From: an uncultured Bacteroidota bacterium
Lineage (GTDB): Bacteria; Bacteroidota; Bacteroidia; UKL13-3
Reading direction: 5' to 3'
Length of the DNA stretch: 64,000 nucleotides
Assembly: GCA_903910445.1 (NCBI GenBank)
Contig: CAIVZR010000048.1
Coordinates: forward strand, 1 to 64,000
Made by a program: the position numbers and the translations under genes. This document shows positions 61,477 to 64,000 of the stretch, piece after piece. The notes beneath the pieces were generated by a model that saw only the letters and a list, made by a program, of their open reading frames with translations, was not told the DNA's origin and did no database searches. Position 1 is the first letter of the stretch, and each line of letters opens with the position of its first letter.

Positions 61477-64000
61477 ATGCGGAAACTCTTGATTTTTTTA
61501 TTTTTTGTTTGTACGATTTCAATTTCGGCTTTAGGTCAGGTGGAAACGCCTACGAATGAAGATGACGTAAATGCCCAAATTGATAGTGCCCTAAACAAAG
61601 CCTCCCAAGATTCCATTCTGAAAGCTGAGCAAAAAGCAAAGATTAAGAAACTTAAGAAAAACAACGCCAATCAGGCCGAAGACGCTATTTCTGATGAAGA
61701 TACTACGAAAGTTACGGTAAAAAATAAACCAGAAACTAAGAAACAAGTTCAAGAAGGTGAAGATAGCCTGCAAATATATCGCAAAGCATATATCGATGCC
61801 CAAACACCTAAATATCCTCCAGCAGTAATTTACGGTCAGGAGTTCTTCCGAAATGGGGATTTCAAATTTTATCAGAAAGCCGATGATGCGCATGTGCCTG
61901 AAAACTATACTATCGGGCCAGGTGATGAATTGGGTATACAGGTATATGGATTTAGTGATTTCAAAGGAAGCTACAAGGTTGGTACGGATGGAGCAATCTA
62001 TGCAAAGGAATTAGGAAAAATTTTCCTCAAAGGACTCACCTTCGAAGAAGCCAAACGTGTGATCCGTCAGAGATTGGGTGCCACTTATAATACCGAGAAC
62101 TCAGGCGTAGAAATAACACTTAACTATGCCCGTACAATTTTAGTTCATATTAGTGGTGAAGTTTTCAAGCCGGGTTCTTATGTAATTCCCGCAATTAACT
62201 CTGCATTTAATGCACTCGTTGCTGTTGGTGGTCCCACCGATATTGGATCGGTTCGTAATATCTATATCAAACGCGATGGTAAAATTATCGATACTGTAGA
62301 TGCCTACGATATCCTTTTCAATCCAGCAAAATCACGTGAAATATTCCTACAAAGCAACGACTACCTCATTGTTCCAGTTGCAACGAAAACAGTTAAAATT
62401 GATGGCGCAATTCGTAAACCCAACTTGTTTGAATTGAAAAAACAAGATGGCTTAAATAGCTTGATTACCTATGCAGGCGGACTTAACATGAGTGCCTATA
62501 CGAAATCGGTTCTGGTTAAACGACTCTCAGGTGATAAGATTTTAAATATCACTGTAAATTTCGATAGCTTGAAATTAGCCAATAAGGATTTCATGCTCTA
62601 TCCAGGTGATGAAGTATTTATTAGAACCTATAATGCTAAACAATATAACTTAGTTACAATTAATGGAGCTTTAGAAATTCCTGGAGAATTTGAGTGGAGA
62701 GAAAATATGCATATCGCCGACCTGATAAAAAATGCAGGGGGCTTACTCATCGATGCATATACCGAAAAAGGATATGTTCTGCGCTATAACCCCAACTTAA
62801 CAGTAACATATATTCCATTCAGTGTTAGCAATGCATTAAATTCCGATAAGAGTATCGATAATATGTTGCTCAACAAAAGAGATATTGTTTATATCAGTGG
62901 CAAAAACGAATTCTTCGATCCATTCAATATTACTATCGTTGGTGAAGTTCGCAAGCCAGGTACATTTCCTCTCGCATCTAGGTTAAAAGTAAGCGATATC
63001 ATATTCCTTGCTGGAAATGTAAAGCCCGAAGCATATCTCGATAAAGCAATTATTATTCGTACCAATGACGACTTAAGTAAAACGACGATTTCAGTAAATC
63101 TAAAAACAATACTCAGCGATACTGCAAGTCGTGAAAATATTTTCTTGAGCAAAAAGGATGTTATTACTGTATTCAATTTTTCATCTTTCCTCGATACATA
63201 TAATTTCACCATCGAAGGTGCAGTGCGCAAACCTAGTACCTTCGAATTCGCCGAAAACACCCGAATTTCGGATATCATTCTTTTGGCAGGTGGTTTGAAA
63301 CTTGATGAATATGTAAAAGAACTTGTTCAAATTACACGTATCAATCGCGAAGATTTCTCACTTTCCTATCTTCGTTTCAACCTCGCTAATATTCTTGAAA
63401 ATCCGCAAAGTGAAGAGAATATTGTACTTCAAAAAGGCGACTTAGTAAAGGTGTTGAATAAACGTGAATTTATTCAAGAATATAAAATCAGTGTGTATGG
63501 AGCGGTTAAGAATCCTGGCCCAATGCCTTTTGGTTACAACCTTACATTACGCGATGTTTTATTAATGGCTGGAGGATTTACACAAGATGCAGAAAATGGC
63601 AGAATTGAAGTTTCTCGTATAATGAAAATTTCAGGAGCATCAGGAATGCCGGAGCCCATCAAACAAGAACTTGATACCTTTCATATAGAACGAAACTTAT
63701 TAATTAATGCTACTACAGGTGTTTACACTTTAATGCCTTATGATGAAATTTTCATTCGTTCAAAACGTGATTTTGTAAAACAGCGTCACGTTTATTTAGG
63801 TGGTGAAGTAGCTTACCCAGGTATTTATGCGATCGGAAATAAAAATACAAGCATTAATGATATAGTGAATCGTGCAGGAGGACTTACTAAATATGCATTG
63901 GTAAAAGGCGCAACCTTATCTCGAACATATGATAATCCAGGAAAAGTATATTTCAATATGAAACGTGCAATCAACCGTCCTTGGTCACATTATAACTATG
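61477..64000 (+). CDS. Polysaccharide export protein with seven SLBB repeats, C-terminus beyond window
   Basis: The frame starts at an ATG (61477) and runs to the right edge, 841 codons so far. A signal peptide (about 1-20, LLIFLFFVCTISISALGQ) is followed by a charged Lys/Glu linker (about 21-110). A poly-export domain starts near 145 with YTIGPGDELGIQVYGFSDF. Then come at least seven SLBB repeats of the form GEVxxPGxY...D[IL][IL]xxAGG (for example HISGEVFKPGSYVIP, TIVGEVRKPGTFPLA, YLGGEVAYPGIYAIG). Such proteins form the periplasmic/outer-membrane export channel of Wza type; the large number of SLBB repeats resembles the large periplasmic forms of Bacteroidota. No lipobox was seen. Confidence 0.9.
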   Translation, partial: MRKLLIFLFFVCTISISALGQVETPTNEDDVNAQIDSALNKASQDSILKAEQKAKIKKLKKNNANQAEDAISDEDTTKVTVKNKPETKKQVQEGEDSLQIYRKAYIDAQTPKYPPAVIYGQEFFRNGDFKFYQKADDAHVPENYTIGPGDELGIQVYGFSDFKGSYKVGTDGAIYAKELGKIFLKGLTFEEAKRVIRQRLGATYNTENSGVEITLNYARTILVHISGEVFKPGSYVIPAINSAFNALVAVGGPTDIGSVRNIYIKRDGKIIDTVDAYDILFNPAKSREIFLQSNDYLIVPVATKTVKIDGAIRKPNLFELKKQDGLNSLITYAGGLNMSAYTKSVLVKRLSGDKILNITVNFDSLKLANKDFMLYPGDEVFIRTYNAKQYNLVTINGALEIPGEFEWRENMHIADLIKNAGGLLIDAYTEKGYVLRYNPNLTVTYIPFSVSNALNSDKSIDNMLLNKRDIVYISGKNEFFDPFNITIVGEVRKPGTFPLASRLKVSDIIFLAGNVKPEAYLDKAIIIRTNDDLSKTTISVNLKTILSDTASRENIFLSKKDVITVFNFSSFLDTYNFTIEGAVRKPSTFEFAENTRISDIILLAGGLKLDEYVKELVQITRINREDFSLSYLRFNLANILENPQSEENIVLQKGDLVKVLNKREFIQEYKISVYGAVKNPGPMPFGYNLTLRDVLLMAGGFTQDAENGRIEVSRIMKISGASGMPEPIKQELDTFHIERNLLINATTGVYTLMPYDEIFIRSKRDFVKQRHVYLGGEVAYPGIYAIGNKNTSINDIVNRAGGLTKYALVKGATLSRTYDNPGKVYFNMKRAINRPWSHYNY

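Noticed and set aside
1-64000. tRNA or rRNA genes
   Set aside because: I looked for GGTTCGAATCC-like T-loops and CCA ends in intergenic regions; all GTTCGA hits fell inside protein genes.

Overview
The window is a chromosomal segment of a Bacteroidota bacterium. The sequence shows this in several ways: a type IX secretion (T9SS) sorting domain and a gldN gene, the Bacteroidota-type type VI secretion genes tssN/tssO/tssK/tssG, menaquinone (menD) and bacillithiol (bshA) synthesis genes, family proteins typical of the phylum (DUF4175, GSCFA, LptE), and -7 promoter elements of the form TAnnTTTG close to start codons. The AT-rich, low-SD style fits a gliding or free-living Bacteroidota; I cannot name a genus. 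No tRNA, rRNA, CRISPR array, insertion sequence or prophage was seen.

Layout. 1-9704 (all minus strand): one end of a type VI secretion locus, tssG-tssN-tssK-tssO-tssO-like, followed in the same orientation and close spacing by a 1285-residue T9SS-sorted repeat protein and an outer-membrane protein with a charged 13-residue tandem repeat, which runs off the left edge. 9823-16511: housekeeping genes (MBL hydrolase, acpP-fabF-rnc, a secreted subtilase, DUF502, purD). 16708-20225: tolC-hlyD efflux pair and pssA. 20222-26906: gldN, a DHH phosphatase/TPR lipoprotein/yjjG operon, VOC and HAD enzymes, a DUF1566 protein and a low-molecular-weight phosphatase. 27044-34558: kup potassium transporter, DUF4175 coiled-coil protein, manC, a TPR protein. 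34565-43782: M1 aminopeptidase, an orphan biotin carrier, menD, bshA, a lipoprotein, a TPR protein and lptE. 43859-46891: a LysM protein with a degenerate lytic-transglycosylase domain and two DUF4157 proteins. 47096-60142: cysS, feoAB with a putative operator, DUF1003, GSCFA, prfA, rodA, pnuC, obgE, yebC and small proteins. 60565-64000: rfbA and a large SLBB-repeat polysaccharide export protein that runs off the right edge, probably the start of an exopolysaccharide locus.

How the genes connect. The most accessory parts are the left end (contractile secretion apparatus plus cell-surface proteins), the DUF4157 pair and the right-hand polysaccharide locus. The T6SS genes here are baseplate (TssK, TssG) and membrane (TssN, TssO) parts; sheath, tube, spike and ATPase genes are not in the window, so they must lie to the left or elsewhere. 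The rest is mostly conserved metabolism, translation and envelope biogenesis in short operons. Two genes are open at the window edges and were read directly from the sequence. Several genes (tssG, DUF4175, DUF1003, rodA, feoA, kup) appear to start at TTG or GTG because in-frame stops or lack of ATG leave no alternative.
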